DNA of 64,000 nucleotides from Centroberyx gerrardi (Eukaryota > Chordata > Actinopteri > Beryciformes > Berycidae). The number at the start of each line of letters is the position of its first letter. The stretch's first letter is position 1. Made by a program: the position numbers and the translations under genes. Positions 21,350 through 34,667 of the stretch are shown here, in pieces. The notes under the pieces were generated by a model that was given only the letters and a program-made list of their open reading frames with translations, had not been told where the DNA came from and made no database searches. The stretch spans positions 22,342,063-22,406,062 of the forward strand of contig NC_135998.1 of assembly GCF_048128805.1 (NCBI RefSeq), in the 5' to 3' direction.

Positions 21350-23720
21350 TCCACAGATGCAATCTAGATGCATTTAAGTGAAGCTTGAGATAAATTATTA
21401 CGTCATTTGCTTCATGTGTGATGTTCAGGAGACTGAGGGCTAAATCAAAAGCCGATCCATCTCATTTCAGATGCCTGGTCTCCCAGTGCAGGGAACACTT
21501 AATCCTAGGCTGTATTACTAATTCTCCCAAAGATGCATATTAGTTGGCTTGGATTGAACACAGTATCCCTCTGATTCAAAGCCACATCCAACCTGAGCCA
21601 GCCTTCCACATACCCATACCCACATCCACCCGCATTATCGTCATTCCTGTCAGTATGGTGTGCCGTGAGGTCAGTTACGATTCCAGGCACTGTGTATCAC
21701 TGCATAGCAAGTCCTCAGCATACCCCAGCAGCTCAAAAGCTCTATCAAGGTCTGGGAGGATTTTCCATCAGAAAGTGGAAACAGGGTCACAGGCAGGAGA
21801 GGGAAGCCGTCAGACCCCACACCCACATATACACCCACGCACACACACACACACACACCTAATACAGCCTGCTGAGATTGTTAATGTGAGGTCGAGGGGT
21901 CGGTAAACTGCATGTGGGTGGTGCAGCACTCTAATGAATGCCTCCACTCAGAGAGATGCATCTCTGCAGTGAGGGACTCATCAAACCAGAGAAACACTGT
22001 TTTATTTAGACTGTTTGCGCTGACTGAAGAAGTCTGGGGCTCCACCACCAGTGATCTGAGGGGAGGTTCAGTGGAAACCAATGGCTCAACTGATTAAAGC
22101 CTTGCTTGTTTGTCATTGTAATTGTGTGTGTGTGTGTGTGTGTGTGTATGCGTGTTTGTCATTCGTGAGAACATACAGTATTTGTGTTTATACATGTGTA
22201 GGAGTGTACAATCCTTACACATTCTCATGGTAGTTTTCTGTTCAGAGCCGGTTGGATCAGTATTCATGTGGCCCTCCAGCCCACTTTCACTTACGCAGAG
22301 GCAGCAACCTCAGGGATAAACCCCTCTCTTCTTGACGACATCTGTGGTTTCTCTTTCTTCCTTTTTATAAACTCCATAATCTTTCACTTGGGGTTTTGGT
22401 TGCATATGCCAAGCTAGTGTTTTGTGCCTCTAGAACAGTACCTGCTGCTGCTATTTGTGTTTTAATGACGTATTCTGTAGCTTTTGGCTGTTCGTGCAGT
22501 GAGTGAGCAGAAGCTTTTTAAAACTGCTATGTCTCTGAATGTCAGTAACTGATTTTTTCTGGTAGGTCTAGAGGTGAACACTAGCACATCCAAAGGCTTC
22601 TCATTTTACTGTTTCACAAAGTCCACGTTTGCACTGTAAGGGGTGATAACACGATTCATCAGCCATTTGGAGCTGGAGATGTTGAAAGTTTCCATCCTGC
22701 TGGAAGATGATACAGTATCTCTGGCTGCACTGGATATTGGAAGTCATGGTGAAGTTAGCTTCAGACAGAATCAAAGTGTAAGTTTATGTGTGTGCATGTG
22801 GGTATGTGTGTGTGAGTGTGTGGGTGTGTGTGTGTGTGGGGAGGTTCTACACACATTAGATTAGCAACCTGTGCCTGTGTGTACCCTGAGGCCATGTGAT
22901 GGCAGGATACAGCTAAACGCAATCCCTCCTTTCCTCTCTCTTTCTCTCTCACAGTTCTGGCAAGTTAACGTGTGGTTGGCTCTTTTTCAAGCACTGCCAG
23001 GTTTTGGACATTTGTGGGGAGTCCGTTCAAAATGATGGAGTCTTTTGGTAATTACTACTGGTACTGCTAGTTGTGCTGTTATAGGCTGGGCCTGTTAGTG
23101 CACAGAGGCACTGACTGATTTATCAAAGGGATCCCCAGTCACTGCTGTCAGGAACAGTGCTGGGTGGAGACTCGGTCTGTAATAGAGCATATCGGATCAC
23201 ATGTTATTAGAGGGTTGTATTTGCTGATGGGTTCTGCTGTGGTATTGCAATACTGTATCTTCCCCTCTACTTTGTCTCTTATTCTCACTGCCTGATGACC
23301 TAGACATCTGCTCACTCTCCAATGCTCCAATGTTCTCCTCCATGTTAGTCATCCCTTTAACAAAGAAAAAAAAAACTTGTTGGTTGTTGTTCTTCTTTTT
23401 GTGTGCTCCTCCCCAACTTTGTGAATAAATTGAAAATTTAAAGAAAGCTTGAAGATTGATTGTTTAATTGACCACACTTTACAGCTGTTATATAGGTCAA
23501 ATTTATAGAGTTATAGATATTCTAATTATCCAACAAAATATAAATTAATAAATATATGTATAATACAGGTAAATATTGGTATATTCTTGCAGACATGCAT
23601 GTGAAAATTTGATATTTTCCCATAGAGTATTAGAGTGGAAGAGAGTCCCAGTAACTACTGTTCTGTAATCATTGTAGTAAAACTGGGTTGGGAAGGGTGT
23701 GGAGCTCAGAGAGAGACTGT

Positions 23721-23770
<50 letters not shown>

Positions 23771-26700
23771 TTTGGGGGGAGGGTTGACTTGCAATAACAG
23801 TAATTACAAAGCTGGGTTTCCCAATAAAAGCACCTCATCATGCAGCACATCTCATTAAAGCTTCCTGCTCAGGAGCCCCAGAGGGTCCCAGGGAACATTT
23901 TCTGTGGAACTTAAGTGTCATCGATGTCTTCAGTCCTTGATGCTGTCAAGGGAAGTTGTCTTTAAGCACTTGTGTAGAATCTGTCTATCAAACCTAACCC
24001 TAAAGTTGTGGTTATGTTTGAGGTTTAGAGATCTAAACTGACTGCAGATTTGTGTCGCTATCTTTGGGAATTGTATTAAATTAAAACTAAAGGCATCCTG
24101 CAATCCTATCCTTCTCTAAAACTTATTCACAGTATCTGGCAGAGTAAGATGATGTAAGAATAGTGCATTTGAATTAACAGTTGAATAAAATCATTCTTAT
24201 TATAAGCTTAAAGCAGTTAGTCGCTGTATACACAATCCACCAGGCTCCTTTTATGTTTTTTTACCCAGCAGCCCTTAACAGACAGATACTCAAGGGAAGG
24301 GAGCGCTTAAAAATTGCTCTCAGTATTTTCATTGCCACTGAAAACAAAGCAACAATAAGCATGTCTTCCCCCATGAATGATGCAGCCCCACTCTGAGCCA
24401 ATCAGTAACAAATATGTCGCCTTGATTTGACCTGTAGTTGTAGCGCCCCTTTAGGCTAATCAGAGTAATGTTGAAAATAACAGAACACAGTGGGGAGATG
24501 CATCTATTCCCCAGGTTTTGCCAAAATCTGATCAGTGGTGTCTGAGATATTACATGTGACACATGGACAAACGAACAAACAAACAAACAATTACCTCACC
24601 TCCCCACATTTCATCATATGGGACAATAATGATAAAAGAGGGGTTAACCTGTAGACAAACAAGAGATTGGTTTATGATGCATTTAAATACTGGCATTACA
24701 AAAGCCATTCTGGTCTGTATCACTTGAATGGGATGGCTCGTTAAGCCAATTCTGCCAAGCTTTAGTTGTTGCTAGTTTGTGTCTGCCCAGTTTCAGACAT
24801 TTGCAATCCTTAAAAGTGTTGCCAAGTCACTGAATATTTTACTAACATATTCCTTCAAATTGCATGTTGGCTCCAGTTTTGTTGTCCTAGTGAAAACAAG
24901 AGATTCATTTTGATAGGCATTTGTCCAAAGCAAAGGATGACAGAATTTGAACTGTTTGAACCTCTACCACAGTTTATGTTGCACTAAACGAGAGCATGGA
25001 CAGATTTTACCACTGTCTCTCAATTAAAATGATTCATATCTAGTTTGCAGTTTATTGCCTACTTCTAAACAAGCTTTCGGGACACCCTCCCTAGCTGCAT
25101 TGCTGCTGTGGCCTTGTGGGAGGCTCATTAAATAACCTTTACAGCAGCTCATCATTCACCACCTGCAGTATGAGGCCGGGCTGTGTCAACACCTCCAGGA
25201 AACGACTCAAAGACATGCTCTGCTCTGCTTCTAACTTCTTTGAGGCCAGAAGTTGATACACCCCTCTCCTTTAGCTGATACACTGGGCAGAGATCAATCC
25301 CAGCAGGGATCAGACTCTCTATTCCTGCAATTTTGCTACTACAGATGAAGTGTACAGTAGGTACAATATGGCTAGCCAGACAGCAAAGTGTTGTTTCCCA
25401 TGTCTTGCCTTCTAGATTGGGCCCCTGATCCTGGACACAGAGCAAAATGAGTCGGTAGAGCAGGCCTGTGGCGACCTGAGATGTGTCCGTCCTTCTTGGA
25501 TGCCCCGTTGAGCATAAGCAGCCCACAGAGAAGCAGCTGGAGTATTGTTGTAATGTAATAGCTGACAGTTTATCTTAAGCTTAAAGAACCTATATCCATC
25601 AGCTTTATAATTAGGATGAAGTGTTGCACTCAACAGCTTATCTGCAACTGATAAAACCAGTTAGAATGAGTGTGTATTTTGGATAAGATATAATAAGTCC
25701 TACACTGTTATTGCCATAGCTGCCTGTGTTAAAGTGTCTGTGATATTGCGTTAGGTTGCTTTCTAACTGCAGCAGTTACCTAGCGACTGCCTGGAAGAAA
25801 GTGTATCTCAGTTAACTAAGGTCAGTGAAACAATCTTCTCTATTTCTGCTGGCCCCAGATCAGTGCTCCCATTGTCCTTCCTCAGAATGTGATCTTAATC
25901 TGACCTGAATGGAGTTTTGTTTCAGGGAGGACTTTCAACCAGCCAGACTCCAAAGCTGCTTTTCCACTGCAAGGACTTCTCAGGGAGTAGCTGGAGGCGG
26001 GGGTCCCACAGCGGTGTGATTTCTAGCTGCTGCTGGTTAGTGGGTTTTATTGGTGTCTTGTATCTGTACATGTCGTAATTCATAGGGGATCTTGTGATCT
26101 TGTATTAATACTTTTTTCTTGGGCTTCCTACCTGAATTTTATCTGGTGGAGGTATTTTGCTTACCCTCGGATTCCTTTCACTTTCATTCTTTAATTTCAT
26201 TTTTATTTGGAAGCACATAGGTCGACTTTCAGTGGATGGAGACAAACAGCTGAAGAAAAACAACAGTAGAAAATACATTTAGACTACATTAGCCAGACCA
26301 AAGGCTACAACTAAACTGTAAAATGCACAGACAAAGACGGAGAATACAATGGTTTTGTGTGACTGTTACTGAAGAGGAGAAGCAACTAGCCTATAATGAC
26401 AGCTCTGACTTGCTGTGCCGAGCTATACAAGCCCTATTCTAGTACCACATTATTCTGTCTGTTGGATCAGGTGCCAGTGAACTGGTTTTGAGACCATTGT
26501 ATCTTAGGCAACCCTCTTATTTTGTTCCAATTTTGTTCTTTTGGTAATCCTGGGAGATGCTCACTCACTTTCACTACTGTCTTTCTCTCACGCACACAGT
26601 CTTTTGCATGCCTGCACCCACGCACACAGACATGCAGAGACACAAGCGAAACGGAAACGCAAAGATGGATAGATGTTCAGACAGACACAAACACACACAC

Positions 26701-27740
26701 ACACACACACAAACACACCAATTACCAATGACCAATGTGATGCTGACATATGGGCGGAGTGTGTGACTGGCTCCAAGTGGAATGTGTCAGGGTCCAGATT
26801 TGTGAGGTGATGTCGCCCGGTCCACTCCTGGTTGGTCAGCTGCTATGTGAGGAATGCCGGGTGTGGATCTCTATTGTCTGGTGGAAGGGTCTTTACTCAT
26901 CTCTTCTGGCTCTTATCCACAACAGCCTGGTCCTGGACGTTCCTGGGTGCATAGTCACAGGGTCAAGTCAGAGTTACAGGACGGTCACTGCCAGTCACAT
27001 GACATTTGTTTAGAAAGTTTTGGAATTAATAATTTTAGACAAGTTAAAAAGATACAGCTTAGACGCTTCAATGAACGGGGGCAAATTTTGAATGAGAACG
27101 CATTTGGATTTTGTGTTTCAGTTTATATACTTAAAATTCTGTTTCCTCAAGTTTCGCCCATGCAATCCTGTCTATGGGTTCAATCCAAAATCAAGCCCCT
27201 GCAACATCCTGCCTCCATCTATGGTTGTTTATTGTTTATATATGTATTGTTAAAAACATTTTATGGCAGGGGAATATGTTTGGGCGATAGCATTGGTCTT
27301 TTCCTCCGTCACCTCTCAGTCTTTTGTGTCACTTCCTGTTTGTGTCTGTCTGTGGACTCAAGGAGTTGCAGAGCATATTCAAGTCCAAGCTGTTTACCTG
27401 CTTCATCATGGTACACTTGGGTTATTTCAGAGGCTGCCTGGACTGTTTGTTTTGGTAGCTGGAGCTGGTCGGGCTGCCAGTGGTTTGCACTGTTTATTGT
27501 ACTTCTGGCCATGCCCGGCCTAATTTCAACCCAAACCAGTGAAGCAGGCATTATAAATAATTTACATGGTCAGACCCTAATAATTCATATTTTATTTTAT
27601 TCAGCACAAGAAGCACTGCTAACGCTTTCCTGTCAAGCCACCCTTGTCCTAATTGGTCTGGCAAATAATGAAAGAATTTGACAGGAGACTATTCTTTGTA
27701 GGTTATATCTCATAAATAATAAACAGTAATTGATTTGACA
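21350..27740. other. Gene-poor DNA with microsatellites; no gene recognised
   Basis: Contains TG runs at 22122-22148 and about 22790-22840, a mixed CA run at 26688-26715 and an AAAC run near 24570. Two weak coding-like blocks are discussed under findings (22643-22790 plus, 25137-25260 minus). A 275-codon open frame at 26854-27681 shows no recognisable domain. Confidence 0.4.
23722..23768. repeat. TG microsatellite
   Basis: About 23 uninterrupted TG units. Confidence 0.95.
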
Positions 27741-27749
27741 TACTTTATT

Positions 27750-28135
27750 ATAATAATAATATAATAAGATTTATTTATATAGCACTTTTCGAAACACAGT
27801 TACAAAGTGCTTTACAGTCAAGATAAAGAAAGACCAAATGCAGTAATAACTACTAAAAGAGAAAAAATAAAACAACAACAATATAAGATGGAACAATAAC
27901 AAGAGACAGGAGCAGCATAAAAATATAAAACAGGGCAAAAGTATAAAAGACAGAGTAAGAAGAGAAAGAAGGTAATATAAAAGAAAGTAAGTAAGCCACG
28001 TTCCTAAACAGACTTAAAAACAGGAGAACAATATGGTGGCATAAAAGCAGAACAGACTATAAAAAGGCCTTCTTAAACAGGTGGGTTTTGAGAAGCGATT
28101 TAAAAGATGATACTGAGTTTGCGAGTCTGAGCTCC
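27750..28135 (-). repeat. L2-type LINE or related 3' tail, minus strand
   Basis: Read on the minus strand, the end gives GTAAAGCACTTTGTAACTG followed by AAGTGCTATATAAATAAA, the widespread 3' tail of fish L2-like retroposons and SINEs that borrow it. The body at 28010-28110 includes a GGTGGGTTTTGAGAAGCGAT word typical of fish repeats. No reverse transcriptase remains. Confidence 0.55.
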
Positions 28136-28139
28136 TAAG

Positions 28140-29585
28140 CTCAGACCCCCCAAAGGGGAGATTCTCTTTTTGCCCCTGTGTCAGCCCAGTGTGCCACCTC
28201 TGGAGCAGGTAGGGGTTAAGTATCTTCTGCAGGCACAGCGGCTCAGGGGATTGAACCTGGGCCCTCTGGCCCTGAGGATGCTGATCCTTATCAGCATCAA
28301 AGTATCTTTAATCTTTCTGTACAGTGCTGACAGCACCCAGGGCCCTCATTTATCAACATTGCGTATGTATAAACTTGCGTGTGCGTAAACCATGCATGCG
28401 TTCACTTCTAAGCAGAAAGTGGGATTTATGAATTTGTACTTATGCTGGAGAATGTACAGAAATGTAAGCACAGCTCTTACTTACACACAGCACCATGTGG
28501 TTAAAAAGGAGAATTAATGCCATGATGATTTGCCTGATAAAAGACCACCAAGAAAGACAAGAACAGACAATCAAACTAAAGGCTAATTAATTAGGGCTGT
28601 ACAATTAATTGTAGATAATCATATTGCAATTGTATGTTTTCAAGATTAATAATCGTGTAATTCAGCAATAGTAAAGTGTTTCTGTGCTTCCATTTAGTGT
28701 GACCAATCACAACCTCTGAATGCACAACGTGCTCCCATCTACCTATTGAAAGTTAAGATGGAGAAGCAGGCAGAGAAATCTTACATAGACCATCTTTAGA
28801 AAAATATAGCAAAGAGCAAAGTGGAAAAGAATGAATATGCCCAATATTAGACAGAAACATCCTTCTCCTGAGTCTGAGTCTAAAACGTTGTTTTAGTTCC
28901 TAAAAGTGGATCATCATCATCTGTAGATACTTTGGTTTTAAGCCACATGACAACAAACAAGACAGATTCTGTGCAAAGTTTGCCTTAGGGTTGTGGGTTA
29001 ATTTTATTCTTGTTTTATTTGTTCATTTTATTTTATTTATTAAATGAAATACAGTGGCACACTACTTGCTACGTATGTATTTTCAGTTACATTTATTGTT
29101 TAGTATTACTATCACTACTATTACTACTATTACTATTACTACTATATTATTATTTGAAATAAGGATCACAGTAAACCAGTTCAAGCTGCTGCTACCTTTA
29201 GAAAGTTAAATATATGTTAAGGTGCAAAAGGGCAATACAATATTTTTGTTTCCTGAAACTGAGACAATCAGGATTAGTGATCGTAATCGTAATCGTGATC
29301 AGCATACTTATCAAAATAATTGGTATTATCATTTTTGCCATAATCGTGTAGCCATAAAATTAATATAAAAATGCTTAGGCTACAATAGTCAAGACTACAA
29401 GTACGTTATACCATACATAAACAATTAAGACAATTTCAACTAATTATGCACCATTAAAGTGTAGTGACTTAAAATAGCAGTCATTAAAATATTATTATGG
29501 GTGTGGAAATTAAGGGTGTTGGCAGTTTAGAGCTACAGCTCAATCGTACAAAAGGAAACAATAAGAAATTGATAGTTGTGCGTGT
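28140..29585. other. AT-rich intergenic DNA
   Basis: No gene recognised. A short ACT/ATT-rich tract lies at 29105-29150 and a (CGTAAT)n-like run at 29280-29300. The stretch at 28190-28270 includes GGATTGAACCTGGG, resembling a tRNA-type B-box complement, possibly an old SINE piece. Confidence 0.4.
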
Positions 29586-29588
29586 AAA

Positions 29589-30345
29589 ATGGCTCATATT
29601 GCTTTGATCGAGGGTTTGGCGCATGCTGCACTGCGTATGGAGCACATTTTCAGAGAGCGCAAAAACTTTTTAATTAAGTGCGATGAGTGGCAACACTAGA
29701 AAGAGAGACTAAACCCACTAATGCCATCAGGGGGGAAATTCAAGTCCTCTCTACCCTGGGGATATTGGCCACTGGCACATTTCAACTAGAGATATGGGAC
29801 AGGGTCTGACATTTCACACCACATCATGAGCTGCATAATACCTGCAGTCCTCAGAACCATAAATCTATTAACTCCACAAAACAGTTTCTCTACACTGCTG
29901 CACAACAGACTGCAGCGGAAAGGGAGTTCCAGACCATCGCTGGATTTCCCAACATCATTGGAGCTATGAACTGCACACATATAGCAATAAAAGCACCATT
30001 TCTCAATTGTGTCAACAGACATATGTGACTGACATTTGGCTTTGCTGAATGTCGTTGCTCAATGACCAGGTGGGAATTCATTGTACAAAACAGCTCAGTG
30101 GGCTTTCACCTCCAGGGAAGAGATGTCTTATTGGATGGATGGCTTATTGATAATTTATCACTACAGGAGACCGGGACTATTCATTAAAGCCATGGACTCC
30201 TCTCACCAACCCCTCTTCCCTACAGGACAACAGGAGGCAGGTGTTTGGGTTAAAGTGGCTGTTCCATATGGGACAGGCTGCTCTCACTTTGCCCTCTGCC
30301 TGTTGCACATATATCTCTCTTGTAAGCTAAAATTCTGTTTTTTGG
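29589..30345 (+). pseudogene. HARBI1-like (PIF/Harbinger) transposase remnant
   Basis: Pieces of a Harbinger nuclease appear in changing frames: an N-terminal block from the ATG at 29589 (ERKNFLIKCDEW), then ATGTFQ near 29774, then AGFPNIIGAMNCTHIAIKAP near 29940-29990. The last corresponds to the family's AGFPN-IGA-DCTHI DDE block, here with asparagine in place of the catalytic aspartate. A DGWLI-like word follows near 30138. Multiple stops and frame changes show it is dead. Known role of the family: DDE-type cut-and-paste transposition together with a Myb/SANT partner. Confidence 0.7.
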
Positions 30346-30349
30346 GCAA

Positions 30350-30951
30350 AAGTCTTAACCATGCATATCTTTGTTATTAGGTGCCTTGTTAATGACTGGC
30401 TGTTTACGAGCATGATAGGGGTTGTGAAAATGTTTCATGGCAGATTACTTACAGGTGTGTACGCACAGTTATTTTAAAAAATCCAATTTTCTTTTACAAG
30501 CATTCCAAATTTTATTCGTAAGAGAGAATTTTGAACCTTCTCTATGCAAATGATGGCCCAGGATTCTGTCTTGTTAGAAACTACCAGCTATGTGCTCATA
30601 TGTTCACATGGACATGTATCAATTGCCAGAGTGGAAATTCACTATTGTTGTCATTTCAGCATGCCAATGTCATTTATTTTTGATGGTAACAGCTTTCCAT
30701 CCATTGTGGTTCTTCTTTAAACATCTACACCACTGTTTAATCCACAGGAGGGATAGACAGTCCAGCTGGCACCTTCAGGGGCACCCAGCGGGGTCCTTAA
30801 ACAAGCAGCTATATTCAGCAGGGAAATTCTTTCACACCAGAGTTTATGAGAGCTGGAAAGAGTCATCTCATCCTCAATACTCTCTTTCAGCTTGTGCTCC
30901 ATCACACTAACCACAGACTGCCCAGGGATTTACAATCAGGTATGGGAAGAG

Positions 30952-31000
<49 letters not shown>

Positions 31001-31150
31001 GAAGGTGATGAGAGATAAGACAGAGATTCAGGGAGAGACAAGAAGACAAGAAAGAGAAAGGATGGGATAGGAGACAGGACAGGAACTCCTAATCAGAATG
31101 ACACATGATGGACATATGGACATATGGACATATGGAGTGAAACCATGACC
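30350..31150. other. Intergenic DNA with a GA microsatellite at 30957-30998
   Basis: No gene recognised. A triplicated GGACATAT word lies at 31110-31135. The GA run has about 21 units. Confidence 0.6.
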
Positions 31151-31153
31151 ATG

Positions 31154-31721
31154 GCCAGCACCATAGCTCCTGCATCACATTGCTAGCTTGTCTGGGAAGC
31201 TAAGCAGGTCTGGCTGTGGTTAGTCCTTGGATGGGAGACCACGTGGTGCTGGAAGTGGTGTTGGAGGACCAGTAGGAGGTGCTCTTCCCTCTGGTCTCAT
31301 GAATAATATCCCCAGTGCCCCAGGGCAGAGACAGGGACTCTGTCCTGTGAGTGAGCACTGTCCTTCGGATGAGATGTTAAACCGAGGTCCTGACTCTGTG
31401 GTCAATAAAGATCCCATCGGCACTTATCGCAAGAGTAGGGGTGTAACCCCGGTGCCCTGGCAAAATTCCCCGCAAAAAACAGGCCTTCCTTCCATCATGG
31501 CCACCTAATCATCCCTTGTTACCTAATTGGCTCTTTCAGTCCTCTACTCTCCACTGAGATAGCTGATGTGTGGTGAGCGTTCTGGCGCAAAACTGGCTGC
31601 TGTGCATCACCCAGGTGGGTGCTACACCAGTGGTGGATGAGTTGAGTTACCCCCCCCCCCATATGTGAAGCGCTTTGAGTGCCTTGAAAAGCGCTATATA
31701 AATGTAATCAATTATTATTAT
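31154..31721 (+). mobile_element. 5S-rRNA-derived SINE (SINE3-like)
   Basis: The head (31154-31255) is clearly related to 5S rRNA: GGAAGCTAAGCAGG near 31195-31208 (A-box region), then TTAGTCCTTGGATGGGAGACC ending 31240 (C-box region). A body with GATGAGATGTTAAACCGAGGTC follows, and the tail is GTGAAGCGCTTTGAGTGCCTTGAAAAGCGCTATATAAATGTAA (31665-31707) and an ATT repeat. That tail resembles LINE-type ends shared by vertebrate 5S SINEs. It is a near full-length copy, transcribed if at all by RNA polymerase III. It is not a functional 5S gene. Confidence 0.85.
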
Positions 31722-31728
31722 GGCAGAG

Positions 31729-34055
31729 GGAGAGAGTGGAAAAAAAGAAGGGTGTATATATGATGGATGGGATCACACCTTGTGTGTATGCATACATACA
31801 CACAAGGTGTACATACATACATACACAGCAGCTGCTGAAACTCTGTCTACAAATAAAGAGCTCAGAGCTGAGGTCTCAGTGGTTTCATCCACAAACTGCC
31901 AACTCACCTCAGGGACATGTTCTGGGAATACAGCAGTGTATTCCCAGTGTGTGTGTGTGTGTGCCCTAACCAACAAGAGCATGTGCTTGTAATTGGGTGT
32001 GTGTGTGAGTGTATGAGAGAGAGAGAGAGAGAGAGAGAGGAAGACAAGAAGACCATTTGTCCAGTTTTGTTTGTACTGCCAATCTCTCGTTATCATTCAA
32101 CTGTAGAAATCCCACTGCATTGTTAACTTTGTCTGTTTCAGTCAAATTGCCAATGGGACCTGAATAGAGTTGAGAGGCAGTAATCACATAAACATCAGAT
32201 TGGCCATCGAGGTTTGACATCTCAGGTCAGCGAGGCCAGGTACAGCGCACCAAATTTTGATTTCTGGGTTGACAGTCAGCATTTCACACGGCTCCTCCAT
32301 TGTTTGGCCACATGGCATGGCTTCAACATCTCAGTGAGCACGTTCACAACGTCATTAGAAACCAGACTGCAGAAAATGCAAGGCATGAGAGTTTTTCAGG
32401 TCACATAATATGTCTCGATCCAAGAACTTTGTTGACTTATTCTGTTTATGCCACTACAGTTAATTTTTCTTTATGCATGGTTACATAATGCTCAACTTTA
32501 GGGGATATTTTGCAGTTCTGTGCATCAAAGATTTGACATACAAGCTGGACATGTACTTTAATCTTTTTAAATATCTAACCACAAAAGGTTCTTTAATATA
32601 ACACCATACAAGCATAAAAAAAAAGGCAGATAGTACCTTATAATTCCAAGCTCACGAGTTGCTATTTCTGAAATTTATTGAACCACTAGATGCCTGAAAA
32701 TGTTTTTGGTTACGTGAATTTCTAATCACTTTTACTAATCACTTTTATTTATTCTGGGCATTTGCATATTCATTTTTGTAACATGCAAATTAATATATGG
32801 TATGGATCAGAGAACTACCTTTAGAACAGAATTGGCCATTTGTCATTCTAGAATGCAACTTTGATCTAATAGGCATCTAACCTAAACCAGTAGCCTACAC
32901 AGTATGAATTGTTATGACCATTCGTTTTCTCCTGTGTTCTTTCTCTCTTCCTGAGCGTCTGTGTTTATATGTCTGAGTCACATGGTTTCCTTTCTCCCAG
33001 ATAGATTGTTATTTTGGCCATGACTTGCCCTGATGCCTTTGCTGCCTAATTTTTTTTTATTTGTCCTCTTGATTATTTTGTAAATAAATACTCATATTTC
33101 AGTATTTCCATCCGTGTCGGTGGTTGGTTTTGGGAGCTGGAAAGGGAGGGTTCCACCTTCCATGTTGTGCCTTGGTTTCTCCTGGATGGGGCATAACAGA
33201 ATCCTTTGACCCAAGGTTAGGGCCCTGGGTAATAGAGTATGTGGAAAGGGGTTAAACTAAACTATGGCTAAACGTTAGCCCAGGGTTGAAGACTACCCTA
33301 GACTAAGAATGTACTGTGTGAAAAGCCCTTTTGTTTTAGGGCTATAGAAAACGACTGTGGCTTTGGCAGTATAAGTAAATATAAATGTCATGGCTGTCAG
33401 AGTGTGAGCAGCACTGCGTGTTTCAGTGTCCCCTATAGTAGGGGGTGCAATATTTAGCTTTAGGGGTGCCACTTCCTTTGATGTTGATGTATGTTTGCCG
33501 TTTATGTGTATACATACAGTGTGGACGCGCCGGACGCACCCACACAAACATTCCTTCTAACCCTGTGGCAGCCTGAATATAGTCTTTAACGGCAGGAAGA
33601 GCTCCACCCACCACCATTTAAGTACAAAGTTTTAGATTTTATGAATATGTAAGGTATGTATGTGCTCATTTAAGTGAAAGCCTTAATTCTATGTCATGTG
33701 TCAACCCTGTAACGGTCTGTCGAGGACTGTGTAAAAGAGAGAAACTGTCGCTCAGTGGCACAACCCAGACTTTAAGACTGCAGTCTAATGACATCTGACT
33801 GTTTCAACTGGGGAACCGGAAAAGGCCACACAGGCCAAGGGCTCAATGTTGCATCCTGTTTCATGCCAGTTCTGCGCTCAAGATGTAATAACTGGCCCAA
33901 ATAGCAATATAACATTAAATCTGCATTTCTTTGTTCTTTCCTTAGTGCTGTTTATTGTCTCATTTGTATCTAAGAAAGTCACATTTAGCACGGTGATGAG
34001 AGCAGAATTGTTGGGAGAATAAGGGTGTGGAGATGAAAGATGAAGTTTTATCTAT
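31729..34055. other. Intergenic DNA, no gene recognised
   Basis: Contains CATA/TG tracts at 31785-31825 and 31948-31964, a GA run at 32015-32039, and otherwise AT-rich DNA. Short open frames across the simple repeats are artefacts. Confidence 0.5.
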
Positions 34056-34067
34056 TACACTCTATGA

Positions 34068-34667
34068 CCCCCTTAACACCTGGCATTAACATGTATCTTG
34101 GGTGATCAGATTGTAATCGGATAGCGCTTAACCTCATAAAAATACAGGCGTAAATGCACCCAAGACGCATTGAGAACCGATTGTAATCCAATCACCCAAA
34201 CCACTTCCACTGGTGGTCAGGGACGCATTGTGACCACATTGAACACATTGAAGTTTAAATGCAATCACATTTTTTAATCCATATACAATAACCAAATAGG
34301 TGGAAATACTTCACCAGTTTTGACTTCGTTCCCACATCTATACAGTCATCTGAACAGCGGTGACAGTGACCATGGCTGAAATTAAAGCAGCTGCATAAAA
34401 CAGCCTTCTCCTCTGTTGAAAAGTAAGAAAAAGTGCATATAAAAATGCTTCTTGAGTGCCCACCATTTTTCAAATGACCCGCACCTACAGTTCTTTCAAA
34501 ACGTAAACATTGGGAAGGAAGTGATGTGGTTGTGCAAGAAAGTGAGATCGGAGCTCAATGTGGACTTGGTGCGGACAATGGAGACACATATTAATGCCAG
34601 GTGTAAATGTAATCCGGCTAAATTGTATCCAGACACAATACGCATGTTAATGCCAGGTGCAAAGGGC
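34068..34667. mobile_element. MITE (600 bp) with CACCTGGCATTAACATG inverted ends
   Basis: The left end reads CCCCCTTAACACCTGGCATT AACATG. The right end is its inverted counterpart (CATGTTAATGCCAGGTGCAA AGGGC). Candidate 8-bp target duplications are CTCTATGA (34060-34067) and CTCTGTGT (34668-34675), six of eight matching, suggesting a hAT-type non-autonomous element. A second internal copy of the end word (AATGCCAGGTGTAAATG) lies near 34594. No transposase. Confidence 0.75.

Noticed and set aside
26854..27681. 275-codon open frame
   Set aside because: No recognisable domain, composition rich in S/C/W/L typical of shadow translation, no coherent start context, and overlapping open frames on the other strand.
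31154..31255. Functional 5S rRNA gene
   Set aside because: The 5S similarity is diverged and continues into a SINE body and LINE-type tail, so it is a SINE head.
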